From the NCBI RefSeq assembly GCF_902859625.1, contig NZ_CADIJX010000005.1, positions 310,001-374,000 on the forward strand: 64,000 nucleotides of DNA, written 5' to 3'. This document shows positions 1 through 7,019 of the stretch, piece by piece. Every line of letters begins with the position of its first letter. The stretch's first letter is position 1. The translations under genes and the position numbers were made by a program. The notes beneath the pieces are model-generated. The model did not search any database. It saw only the letters and a program-made list of their open reading frames with translations, and was not told the DNA's origin. This DNA is from Achromobacter pestifer. Lineage in GTDB: Bacteria > Pseudomonadota > Gammaproteobacteria > Burkholderiales > Burkholderiaceae_B.

Positions 1-719
1 CAGACTTCCAGCGCAAACACCTGCGAATCCCGCAGGCGCGGCCCCAGCGCCTGGCAGGCCTGCAAATATTCATGGCCCATCGTGCCCAGCGGCAGCACTT
101 CGTGCTGCTTGGCCAGCAGCACGTTGCTGGTGCCGGCAAAATGCGGCCCCATTTGCGCCTTCATGGTGGACACGACTTCCTGGTGCCAGACCTTGGAGAA
201 GCGGCGGCGCGTGCCGTATTCGGCCACGCGGAAATCGGCCAGCGCGGGGTCGTCCAGCACCAGGTGCATCTTGGACTGCAAACGCTGGCGGCCTTCTTCC
301 CAATCCGGGTTCTTGCGCGTGTTGCGGAAATAGACTTCGTTCACGATGGCCAGCACCGGGATCTCGAACAGGATCGTGTGCAACCACGGCCCCTTGACCT
401 CGATCGAGATTTCGCCAGGCGCGTCGCCTTCGGTGATGTGGATGCAGCGCTCGGGCAGGTGGAACAGGCCCAGGAAATCAACAAAATCGCTTTTGATGAA
501 ACGCAAGCCGCCCAGATAATCCAGTTCTTCCTGCGTGAAGCGCAACTGGCAAAGCTGGTGGACTTCTTCGCGGATTTCATCCAGATAGGGACGCAAGTCG
601 GCCCCGGCGGTGCGGCACTTGTAACGGTACTCGACCTGTGCAGCGGGGAATTGATGCAGCACCACTTGCATCATGCTGAATTTGTACAGATCGGTGTCGA
701 GCAGCGAAGTGATTATCAT
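1..719 (-). CDS. pncB: Nicotinate phosphoribosyltransferase, C-terminus cut by window edge
   Basis: Converts nicotinate and PRPP to nicotinate mononucleotide in the Preiss-Handler NAD salvage pathway, in the cytosol. The N-terminus begins [18 protein letters not shown], typical of PncB, and the start at 719 fits this exactly. About 239 residues are present of the usual 390-400; the rest lies beyond base 1. The segment [12 protein letters not shown] carries His216, matching the family's conserved histidine that is phosphorylated during ATP-coupled catalysis (family knowledge). The gene is divergent from fdxA across 156 bp. Identification is strong; only the missing C-terminus cannot be assessed. 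Confidence 0.95.
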   Translation of the reverse strand, partial: MIITSLLDTDLYKFSMMQVVLHQFPAAQVEYRYKCRTAGADLRPYLDEIREEVHQLCQLRFTQEELDYLGGLRFIKSDFVDFLGLFHLPERCIHITEGDAPGEISIEVKGPWLHTILFEIPVLAIVNEVYFRNTRKNPDWEEGRQRLQSKMHLVLDDPALADFRVAEYGTRRRFSKVWHQEVVSTMKAQMGPHFAGTSNVLLAKQHEVLPLGTMGHEYLQACQALGPRLRDSQVFALEV

Positions 720-875
720 GATTGCGCGTATCGTTTCGCGACACCATAGCATAGAGAACCCAGGGTTCAGGGGGATGGGCCACGATGTCAATACGGGTAT
801 TACCGGCACATCTGGCCCGCATTGGGTAAAATCGGCTCAACTAGACAAAAAAGCCGCCGCTCCCGGAGTTCCTGA

Positions 876-1199
876 ATGACCCACGTTGTCACTGAAAACT
901 GTATTAAGTGCAAGTACACCGATTGCGTTGATGTGTGCCCGGTGGACTGTTTTCGTGAGGGTCCGAACTTTCTCGTGATTGATCCGGACGAGTGCATCGA
1001 CTGCGCCGTCTGCATCCCGGAATGCCCGGCCAACGCGATCTACGCCGAAGAAGACGTACCGCAGGACCAAATGAATTTCATCGCGCTGAACGCCGAGCTC
1101 TCGCCTGAGTTCGCCAGCATCAGCCGCGCCAAGAAGCCCCTGCCGGACGCCGACGACTGGAACGGCAAGCAGGACAAGCTGCAATACCTGGAAAAATAG
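876..1199 (+). CDS. fdxA: Seven-iron ferredoxin FdxA
   Basis: Small soluble electron carrier of 107 residues, the usual length for the Azotobacter FdI type. The N-terminal part has [14 protein letters not shown] (Cys9, Cys17, Cys21 and others) and then C40-C43-C46-C50 in [12 protein letters not shown], which together would hold one 3Fe-4S and one 4Fe-4S cluster. The C-terminal extension of about 45 residues is also typical. A GGAG-like ribosome site lies about 8 bases before the ATG. A ferredoxin-NADP reductase gene follows 49 bp downstream in the same direction, and the two plausibly act as a redox pair. Physiological partners cannot be read from sequence. Confidence 0.95.
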   Translation: MTHVVTENCIKCKYTDCVDVCPVDCFREGPNFLVIDPDECIDCAVCIPECPANAIYAEEDVPQDQMNFIALNAELSPEFASISRAKKPLPDADDWNGKQDKLQYLEK

Positions 1200-1248
1200 T
1201 CCGCGACGGCCGGCTGCCGCCTGGCGGCCGGCATCGCGCGATGGCCCG

Positions 1249-2049
1249 ATGACCGACGACTCCAAATACACGCGCCAGACCGTAACTCAGATCCATACCT
1301 GGGTGCCCGATAAGCTGTTCTCTTTGCGTGTCACGCGCGACGACGCTTATACGTTTCTACCGGGCCAGTTTGCCCGGGTCGGTTTACCCGGGGCAGATGA
1401 CCCCGACGGCCCCCCGACCCTGTGGCGTGCCTATTCCATGGTCTCCGCACCGCAGGAGTCGGGCCTGGAGTTCTATTCCATCGTGGTCCCCGAGGGCCTG
1501 TTCAGCCCGCGCATGGCGCAGCTGCGCCCGGGCGATTCGCTGTACGTGGAAAAAGCGCCCTACGGTTTCCTGACGCTGGAGCGCTTCGCCCCCGGCGGCG
1601 ACCTCTGGCTGCTGGCCTCCGGCACCGGCCTGTCTGCCTACCTGTCCATCCTGCGCGACCCGGCGACGTGGCACGCCTACCGCCGCATCATTCTGGTGCA
1701 TGGCGTGCGCACTGCGGCGGAGCTGGCCTACCGCGAGGAAATCGAATCCTGGGGCAAGCGGCCCGAGCTGGCCGAACTGTTCGCGGCCGACCCGCAAAAA
1801 CTCACCTACCTGCCCATCGCCACCCGCGAAGCTCTGCCGGGCATGCCGCAAGCACGCCTGACCACGCTGATCGCCGATGGCCGGCTAGAACAACTGGCTG
1901 GGCTGCCGCTGGATCCCGAGCACGCGAAGATCATGCTTTGCGGCAACCCCGACATGCTGACCGACGCCCGCAAGCTGCTGGGCGAACGCGGCTTCAAAAC
2001 CGGCCGCCGGGGCATCCCCGGTAACCTGGCCGTTGAAAACTACTGGTGA
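1249..2049 (+). CDS. fpr: Ferredoxin--NADP(+) reductase
   Basis: FAD enzyme of 266 residues that moves electrons between NADPH and ferredoxin or flavodoxin. Visible motifs are RAYSMVSAP (FAD isoalloxazine/phosphate binding RxYS), GTGLSAYLSIL (NADP nucleotide site), CGNPDML (C-terminal NADP domain) and the C-terminal VENYW ending seen in bacterial subclass-I Fpr proteins, where the terminal aromatic residue stacks on the flavin. It lies directly downstream of fdxA, which supports the ferredoxin partner. The bacterial Fpr family is often linked to oxidative stress defence, but no SoxR-type site was seen here. Confidence 0.92.
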   Translation: MTDDSKYTRQTVTQIHTWVPDKLFSLRVTRDDAYTFLPGQFARVGLPGADDPDGPPTLWRAYSMVSAPQESGLEFYSIVVPEGLFSPRMAQLRPGDSLYVEKAPYGFLTLERFAPGGDLWLLASGTGLSAYLSILRDPATWHAYRRIILVHGVRTAAELAYREEIESWGKRPELAELFAADPQKLTYLPIATREALPGMPQARLTTLIADGRLEQLAGLPLDPEHAKIMLCGNPDMLTDARKLLGERGFKTGRRGIPGNLAVENYW

Positions 2050-2163
2050 TCCGGCACTGTCCGGCGTAGTGCATAAATCCTCCGTTTGGCCTCTGGGCAG
2101 GGCAAAAAAACGCCCTAAACTGGTGCTTAACAGGGTGACTGGTCTCTTTTTAGCAACAGAATC

Positions 2164-2185
2164 GCGGCTTTTGCCGCAGTTTCTT
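2164..2185 (+). terminator. Small GC hairpin followed by a T-rich stretch
   Basis: GCGGC-TTTT-GCCGC (2164-2177) followed by AGTTTCTT lies between fpr and phaZ. The stem is short (5 bp) and the T-tract is interrupted, so termination of fdxA-fpr transcripts here is only possible. Confidence 0.35.
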
Positions 2186-2261
2186 CAGGCTGATTGGATA
2201 TATCTTTAGTCCTCGGCGCAATAATCGGGGCACACGCACGACCCAGAAGGACTTCCCCCAA

Positions 2262-3488
2262 ATGCTGTACCAATTGCACGAAATGCAGCGCGCCTTCCTG
2301 ACTCCGTTCGCTGCATTCACGGATGCTGGTTCCCAGCTGTTCTCCAGTCCCTACAGTCCCCTCGCTTACACCCCGATTTCCCGCCAGATGGCCGCCGGGT
2401 ATGAGCTGATGACGCGCATCGGCAAGGAATACCAGAAGCCCGCCTGGAACCTTCCCACCACCGACATCAATGGCAAATCTGTCCGGGTGACCGAAGCGGT
2501 CGCGCTGGACAAGCCTTTCTGCCGCCTGGTGCACTTCCACCGCGACGTGCGCGCCGCCGGCCGCGACGACCCGAAGGTGCTGCTGGTCGCGCCGCTGTCG
2601 GGCCACCACGCCACACTGTTGCGCGATACGGTGCGCGCCCTGCTCCCCGCCCATGACGTGTACGTCACGGATTGGGTGGACGCCCGCATGGTGCCCTTGG
2701 CCGCCGGCCCGTTCCACCTGAATGACTATGTCCGCTACGTGCAGGATTTCATCCGGCACCTGGGCCCGGACGTGCATGTCATTTCCGTTTGCCAACCCAC
2801 GGTGCCGGTGCTGGCCGCCGTGTCGCTGATGGCAACCGCCAACGATCCCTGCCAGCCGCGCAGCATGGTCATGATGGGCGGCCCCATCGACCCCCGCCAG
2901 TCGCCCACGCAAGTGAACCGCCTGGCCACGACCAAACCTTATTCATGGTTTGAAAGCCAGGTGATCCACCCGGTGCCGCCACGCTATCCGGGCGCGGGCC
3001 GCAAGGTTTACCCGGGCTTCCTGCAACATGCCGGGTTCATGGCCATGAACCCGGATCGCCACATGAAGTCGCACTACGAGTTCTATCTGGACCTGGTCAG
3101 TGGGGACGATAGCGACGCTGAAGCCCATCGCCGCTTCTACGACGAATACAACGCCGTGCTGGACATGCCGGCCGAGTTCTATCTGGACACGATCCGCATG
3201 GTCTTCCAGGACTTCGCGTTGCCCAGCGGCACGTGGGAAGTCGACGGCCAGATCGTGCGCCCCGCGGACATCAAGCAAGTCGCCCTGTTCACTATTGAAG
3301 GCGAATTGGACGATATCTCGGGCCAGGGCCAGACGCGCGCGGCCATCAAGCTGTGCAAGAACATCCCGGCGGAGCGCAAGACGCACTACACCGCCCCCAA
3401 CTGCGGCCACTATGGGATTTTCTCGGGTCGCCGCTGGCGCGAAATGATCTGTCCTAAAATTGCCGAATTCATCCGGCAATCGGCGTAG
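2262..3488 (+). CDS. phaZ: Intracellular polyhydroxyalkanoate (PHB) depolymerase
   Basis: Degrades intracellular polyhydroxybutyrate granules to 3-hydroxybutyrate units; 408 residues, the normal length for the Cupriavidus PhaZ1 family. The alpha/beta-hydrolase nucleophile elbow reads VISVCQPTVP with Cys177 in place of the usual serine, a hallmark of this family. The other catalytic residues are consistent with Asp350/351 in TIEGELDD and His383 in NCGHYGIF. An AAGGA ribosome site lies about 10 bases before the start. The TAG stop at 3486-3488 lies inside the left arm of a long inverted repeat. No PHB synthase or phasin gene is in the window. Confidence 0.93.
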   Translation: MLYQLHEMQRAFLTPFAAFTDAGSQLFSSPYSPLAYTPISRQMAAGYELMTRIGKEYQKPAWNLPTTDINGKSVRVTEAVALDKPFCRLVHFHRDVRAAGRDDPKVLLVAPLSGHHATLLRDTVRALLPAHDVYVTDWVDARMVPLAAGPFHLNDYVRYVQDFIRHLGPDVHVISVCQPTVPVLAAVSLMATANDPCQPRSMVMMGGPIDPRQSPTQVNRLATTKPYSWFESQVIHPVPPRYPGAGRKVYPGFLQHAGFMAMNPDRHMKSHYEFYLDLVSGDDSDAEAHRRFYDEYNAVLDMPAEFYLDTIRMVFQDFALPSGTWEVDGQIVRPADIKQVALFTIEGELDDISGQGQTRAAIKLCKNIPAERKTHYTAPNCGHYGIFSGRRWREMICPKIAEFIRQSA

Positions 3489-3661
3489 GATGGGTGAAGC
3501 GCGAGCAAGCCTGAACTAGAACCCGGACGTTTAGCGCGCAACCCATCAAGCAGCGCTGGTCTCATGGCAAAAGCAGCCATGTTGCCAGCGCTGCTTGATG
3601 GGTTGCGCGCATTGCGCTGTTGAGTCCTTGTCAGAGGACTCTCGCGCTTCACCCATCCTAC
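3485..3661. repeat. 177-bp dyad-symmetric intergenic repeat element
   Basis: Long imperfect palindrome. Outer arms are a perfect 21-bp inverted repeat (3485-3505 and 3641-3661, beginning GTAGGATGGGTGAAG). Inner arms are a perfect 26-bp inverted repeat (3534-3559 and 3585-3610, containing GCGCGCAACCCATCAAGCAG). A small CATGGC/GCCATG hairpin (3563-3568/3576-3581) sits at the centre. The left end supplies the phaZ stop codon, and the right end lies 18 bp before the RnfB-like start at 3680. A half-copy is present at about 5116-5188. The structure resembles a REP/BIME-like or MITE-like element made of two inverted copies; no transposase or target-site duplication was recognised. Confidence 0.85.
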
Positions 3662-3679
3662 CGTTCTCTGTTCCATACC

Positions 3680-4327
3680 ATGTCCTGTCGCTCACTTGCC
3701 GACCGCATCGACGCCTTGCTGCCTCAGACGCAATGCACCAAGTGCGGCTATGACGGCTGCCGGCCCTATGCCGACGCCATCGCCGAGGGCGCAGCCCCAA
3801 TCAATCGCTGCCCGCCCGGCGGCGATGAAGGCATCGCCGCGCTTGCCGCCCTGTTGCAGACCCCGGCCCTGCCATTGGATCTGGAACGCGGCGTGCCCGG
3901 CCCGCTGTTGGTCGCACGCATCGACGAATCCCATTGCATCGGCTGTACGCTGTGCATCCAGGCCTGTCCGGTCGATGCGATCGTGGGCGCCAACAAGCAC
4001 ATGCACACCGTGCTGAGCGACTGGTGCACGGGCTGCGACCTCTGCGTGGCGCCCTGTCCGGTCGATTGCATCCAGATGGTGCCCGCCGGGCGCGTCTGGA
4101 GTGAGCAAGACGCCACCATCAGCCGCCAGCGCCACCGCAGTCACCTGGTCCGGGCGGAACGCCTGGCCGCCGACAACGCGCGCCTGATGGAGCCCGAGAC
4201 GCCTCAGGCAAGCATCGCCGCCCCGCCCCCTTCCGACGACGCGCAGCAGGAAGACCGCAAGCGCTCCGCCATTGAATCCGCGCTGGCCCGCGCCCGGGCC
4301 CGCCGCAGCAATCCGACGCAGTCATGA
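3680..4327 (+). CDS. Orphan soluble RnfB-like electron-transfer ferredoxin
   Basis: 215-residue iron-sulfur protein of the RnfB/RsxB family. The N-terminal part has the RnfB-type motif CTKCGYDGC (Cys19, 22, 27) with a further Cys44. It is followed by two ferredoxin 4Fe-4S motifs, [16 protein letters not shown] and [15 protein letters not shown]. The C-terminal ~65 residues are charged and Ala-rich. Unlike RsxB of E. coli there is no N-terminal membrane anchor: the ATG at 3680 directly precedes the cluster region, and the in-frame upstream extension to 3620 would be encoded by the repeat element, so it was rejected. It overlaps nth by 4 bp. No other rnf/rsx gene is nearby, so its partner is unknown. 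Confidence 0.85.
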   Translation: MSCRSLADRIDALLPQTQCTKCGYDGCRPYADAIAEGAAPINRCPPGGDEGIAALAALLQTPALPLDLERGVPGPLLVARIDESHCIGCTLCIQACPVDAIVGANKHMHTVLSDWCTGCDLCVAPCPVDCIQMVPAGRVWSEQDATISRQRHRSHLVRAERLAADNARLMEPETPQASIAAPPPSDDAQQEDRKRSAIESALARARARRSNPTQS

Positions 4328-4959
4328 ACGCAGCCAAACGCCGTGAGATCTTCGCCCGCCTCCAGGCGGCCAACCCCCACCCCACCACCGAACTGGAATA
4401 CGACACCCCGTTCCAATTGCTGATCGCGGTGCTGCTGTCTGCCCAGGCGACCGACAAGTCGGTGAACATCGCCACGCGCAAGTTCTTCCCCCAATACGGC
4501 ACGCCTCAGGCTCTGCTGGCCCTGGGCGAAGAAGGTCTGTCCGATTACATCAAGACGATCGGCCTGTTCCGCACCAAGGCCAAGAACACGATCGCCACGT
4601 GCCGCATACTGATCGAACACCACGGGGGTGAAGTGCCGCAAACGCGCGAGGCCCTGGAATCGCTGCCTGGCGTGGGCCGCAAGACGGCCAACGTGGTGCT
4701 GAACACCGCCTTCGGGCAACCGACGATGGCGGTGGACACGCACATCTTCCGCGTGTCCAACCGCACTGGCATCGCGCCCGGCAAGAACGTGCTGGAAGTC
4801 GAAGAAAAACTGGTGAAGTTCGTGCCGCGCGAATACATGCAGGATGCCCATCACTGGCTGATTCTGCTGGGGCGCTATATCTGCGTGGCGCGCAAACCGA
4901 AATGCCCGCAATGCGGTATTTCTGATCTGTGTGAATTCAAACAGAAGACGCCTGCGTGA
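4324..4959 (+). CDS. nth: Endonuclease III (DNA glycosylase/AP lyase)
   Basis: Base-excision repair enzyme removing oxidised pyrimidines and cutting at abasic sites; 211 residues, as in E. coli Nth. Visible are the helix-hairpin-helix [13 protein letters not shown] with the catalytic lysine, the catalytic aspartate in [11 protein letters not shown], and the C-terminal 4Fe-4S loop [17 protein letters not shown] with the C-x6-C-x2-C-x5-C spacing. The start overlaps the stop of the RnfB-like gene (ATGA), so the two are translationally coupled. In E. coli nth is the last gene of the rsx operon, so this two-gene pair preserves part of that arrangement. Confidence 0.95.
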   Translation: MNAAKRREIFARLQAANPHPTTELEYDTPFQLLIAVLLSAQATDKSVNIATRKFFPQYGTPQALLALGEEGLSDYIKTIGLFRTKAKNTIATCRILIEHHGGEVPQTREALESLPGVGRKTANVVLNTAFGQPTMAVDTHIFRVSNRTGIAPGKNVLEVEEKLVKFVPREYMQDAHHWLILLGRYICVARKPKCPQCGISDLCEFKQKTPA

Positions 4960-5000
4960 AGTGCTGACGCTTGCGGGGGATGGGGTGAGGTGTCAGGGTT

Positions 5001-5082
5001 CTTGCTTAATCAACGGGGTTCTTGCTTGACGGGGGTCTTGCTTATTTAGCCGGGCTCTTGCTTGACGGGGTACTTGCTTGGC
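5001..5082. repeat. 36-bp imperfect tandem repeat with CTTGCTT cores
   Basis: The heptamer CTTGCTT occurs at 5001, 5021, 5037, 5057 and 5073, with alternating spacing of 20 and 16 bases. That makes a 36-bp unit repeated about 2.2 times; by eye the two full units agree at roughly 29 of 36 positions. A sixth core at 5154 lies inside the adjacent element half-copy (GGGGTTCTTGCTT), suggesting that the array grew from the element's internal sequence. The repeats are not CRISPR-like: there are no unique spacers. Confidence 0.75.
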
Positions 5083-5115
5083 GGACTTTGTGGGGGGGGA
5101 TTTTTAGAACTCAAT

Positions 5116-5188
5116 CGTTGCTTGATGGGTTGCGCGCGCTGGGGGGTGGGGTTCTTGCTTCGGGTTTCTCGCGCTACACCCATCCTAC
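5116..5188. repeat. Half-copy of the phaZ-rnfB inverted-repeat element
   Basis: This stretch aligns with the right half of the 177-bp element at 3485-3661. Both contain GTTGCTTGATGGGTTGCGCGC-type sequence (here GTTGCTTGATGGGTTGCGCG, in the first copy CTGCTTGATGGGTTGCGCGC) and end in CTCGCGC-T-(T/A)-CACCCATCCTAC. The middle differs more. It occurs as a single orientation without an inverted partner. Confidence 0.75.
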
Positions 5189-5202
5189 GATTGCATGACA
5201 TG

Positions 5203-5216
5203 TTGATAACAATCAA
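5203..5216. promoter_or_regulatory. Perfect FNR/ANR-type binding site
   Basis: TTGATAACAATCAA matches the FNR consensus TTGAT-N4-ATCAA at all ten defined positions. It lies 262 bp upstream of the HAAT ATPase start and 243 bp after nth. A role in oxygen-dependent control of the transporter operon is inferred. No well-placed -10 element was found at the class II distance. Confidence 0.55.
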
Positions 5217-5276
5217 TGCGCAATTGCTGCAACGCATTGAATGTTGAAAAGGGTTTTCCCGCCTTGCGGGGCACGC

Positions 5277-5296
5277 ATTGTCGGCGTGCCGACAAT
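5277..5296. promoter_or_regulatory. 20-bp perfect palindrome, operator-like
   Basis: ATTGTCGGCGTGCCGACAAT has two perfect 9-bp arms around GT. It lies 181 bp upstream of the transporter operon. The short spacer and absence of a T-tract fit a dimeric repressor site (GntR- or TetR-like geometry) better than a terminator. The cognate regulator is unknown. Confidence 0.5.
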
Positions 5297-5477
5297 TCAC
5301 CTTGCCGCACTGCAAAACCTATGTAAAACCCTCATGGAATTTTGATAAAGAGGTCCGCATACTCGCCGGCAACTCATCGGAAAACTACGATCAATCGATC
5401 CATTTTCCGACCCTGCGGGGGCCTGGCGAGATAACGGCAGGTGGAGACCATATAAATACAACGCTGGTGCAGCGGAC

Positions 5478-6251
5478 ATGGATGACACAATCCTGGAGAC
5501 AAAAGGCCTCACCAAGGAATTCCGCGGATTCGTCGCGGTCAATGGGGTCGATTTGCGTATCAAGCGGGGCGAGATTCATGCCTTGATCGGGCCTAACGGC
5601 GCGGGCAAGACTACATGCTTCAATCTGCTTACCAAGTTCTTATCTCCCACATCGGGAACGATCAAGTTCAACGGCATCGACATTACCGGTGAGCGCCCTG
5701 CGCAAATCGCGCGTCGCGGCGTCATTCGCTCATTTCAGATATCGGCGGTGTTTCCCCACCTGACCGTGCTTGAAAACGTGCGGATCGGCTTGCAACGCAA
5801 GACCGGCCTGTCGTTTCATTTCTGGCAAAGCGACAAGCGCCTGGCATCGCTGAACGAACCTGCGCGTGCACTGCTGGAACAAGTGGATCTGGGCGCTTTC
5901 GCGGACGAGACCACGGTGAACTTGCCGTATGGCCGCAAGCGCGCGTTGGAAATCGCAACGACCTTGGCGATGGAACCCGAACTGATGCTGCTGGACGAGC
6001 CCACCCAGGGCATGGGCCACGAAGACGTGGACCGCGTCACGCAGTTGATCAAGCGCGTCAGCGCCGGGCGCACCATCCTGATGGTGGAACACAACATGAA
6101 CGTCGTGTCCTCCATCGCCAACACCATCACCGTGCTCGCGCGCGGATCGGTGCTGGCCGAGGGCACATACGCAGAAGTCTCGCGCCATCCGGCCGTGATG
6201 GAAGCGTACATGGGCACCACCGACGGCGAACTTCAAGGAGCGCATGCATGA
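5478..6251 (+). CDS. HAAT transporter 1 ATP-binding protein, LivG-type
   Basis: First gene of a five-gene branched-chain/polar amino-acid-type ABC transporter; 257 residues, normal for LivG. It energises uptake on the inner face of the membrane with its LivF partner. Motifs: Walker A GPNGAGKTT, Q-loop region FQISAVFPHLTVLENV, LivG-type signature LPYGRKRALEIA, Walker B LMLLDEPTQGMGHED and switch His in VEHNMNVV. The LivG-specific long loop between Walker A and the signature is present. It overlaps the next gene by 4 bp. The true substrate cannot be deduced: HAAT systems also carry urea, amides and aromatic acids. Confidence 0.88.
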   Translation: MDDTILETKGLTKEFRGFVAVNGVDLRIKRGEIHALIGPNGAGKTTCFNLLTKFLSPTSGTIKFNGIDITGERPAQIARRGVIRSFQISAVFPHLTVLENVRIGLQRKTGLSFHFWQSDKRLASLNEPARALLEQVDLGAFADETTVNLPYGRKRALEIATTLAMEPELMLLDEPTQGMGHEDVDRVTQLIKRVSAGRTILMVEHNMNVVSSIANTITVLARGSVLAEGTYAEVSRHPAVMEAYMGTTDGELQGAHA

Positions 6252-6958
6252 GCACCCCGGCACTCGAAATTTCAGGCTTGCAAGCCTGGTACGGGGAATC
6301 GCATATCCTGCATGGCGTGGATATGCGCGTGGGGCAAGGCGAGGTCGTCACGCTGCTGGGCCGCAACGGCGCTGGCCGCACCACGACGCTGCGAGCCATT
6401 CTTGGCCTGACGGGATCGCGCAAAGGATCGGTGCGTATCCATGGCACCGAAGCCATCGACCTGCCGACCTACAAGATCGCCCATCTGGGCGTGGGCTATT
6501 GCCCCGAGGAACGCGGCATCTTCGCCAGCCTGTCTTGCGAAGAAAACCTGCTGCTGCCCCCCGTCGTGGGCTCGCTGGGCGGCGGCATGTCGCTGGCCGA
6601 GATCTACGACATGTTCCCCAACCTGCAAGAGCGCCGGCATTCGCCTGGCACGCGCTTGTCGGGCGGCGAACAACAAATGCTGGCGGTGGCGCGCATCTTG
6701 CGCACCGGCGCCAACCTGCTGCTGCTGGACGAAATCTCCGAAGGCCTGGCGCCTGTCATCGTGCAGGCGCTTGCCCGCATGATCACGACCTTGAAACAGC
6801 GCGGCTACACCATTGTCATGGTGGAACAGAATTTCCGCTTCGCGGCTCCCTTGGCCGACCGCTTCTATGTCATGGAGCACGGCCAGATCGTCGAGCACTT
6901 TGAAGCGGCCGAACTTTCAGAAAAACAGGACACGCTCAACGAATTGTTGGGTGTGTAA
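6248..6958 (+). CDS. HAAT transporter 1 ATP-binding protein, LivF-type, with Arg in Walker A
   Basis: Second ATPase of the transporter, 236 residues. Signature LSGGEQQMLAVARIL, Walker B LLLLDEISEGLAP and switch His-equivalent region VMVEQNFRF are present. The Walker A reads GRNGAGRTT: Arg44 (codon CGC) replaces the lysine that normally contacts the ATP phosphates. The rest of the protein is intact and in frame, so this is not a decayed gene. I recall the same GAGRTT form in related proteobacterial LivF proteins but could not check this. The switch residue after Walker B is Gln (VEQN), usual for LivF. Confidence 0.87.
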   Translation: MSTPALEISGLQAWYGESHILHGVDMRVGQGEVVTLLGRNGAGRTTTLRAILGLTGSRKGSVRIHGTEAIDLPTYKIAHLGVGYCPEERGIFASLSCEENLLLPPVVGSLGGGMSLAEIYDMFPNLQERRHSPGTRLSGGEQQMLAVARILRTGANLLLLDEISEGLAPVIVQALARMITTLKQRGYTIVMVEQNFRFAAPLADRFYVMEHGQIVEHFEAAELSEKQDTLNELLGV

Positions 6959-7019
6959 AACAACCTGTCACCCGCCGGAACCCCGGCAAAACTACACCGT
7001 AGGGAAGAGGAGTCATCCC

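Larger units (their letters stand above)
4960..5477. other. 518-bp gene-free, repeat- and dyad-rich intergenic region
   Basis: No convincing gene lies between nth and the first HAAT ATPase. The left part (4996-5082) is a 36-bp tandem repeat, and 5116-5188 is a half-copy of the repeat element found after phaZ. The right part (5195-5477) is less GC-rich and dense in dyads. These include an FNR-type box (5203-5216), CAATGCG/CGCATTG arms (5214-5220/5233-5239) and a 20-bp palindrome (5277-5296). The right part is probably the upstream regulatory region of the transporter operon. A clear sigma-70 promoter was not identified. Confidence 0.75.

Noticed and set aside
827..832. TAAAAT as a -10 for fdxA
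   Set aside because: No acceptable -35 hexamer lies at 16-18 bases upstream.
3620..3679. N-terminal extension of the RnfB-like protein
   Set aside because: These 20 codons lie mostly in the repeat element; the conserved region starts right after ATG 3680.
5001..5082. Possible CRISPR array
   Set aside because: The repeats are contiguous and similar throughout, with no unique spacers of constant length and no cas genes.
5278..5586. Small plus-strand open frame in the transporter upstream region
   Set aside because: It overlaps the LivG-type gene, has no ribosome site and no recognisable sequence.
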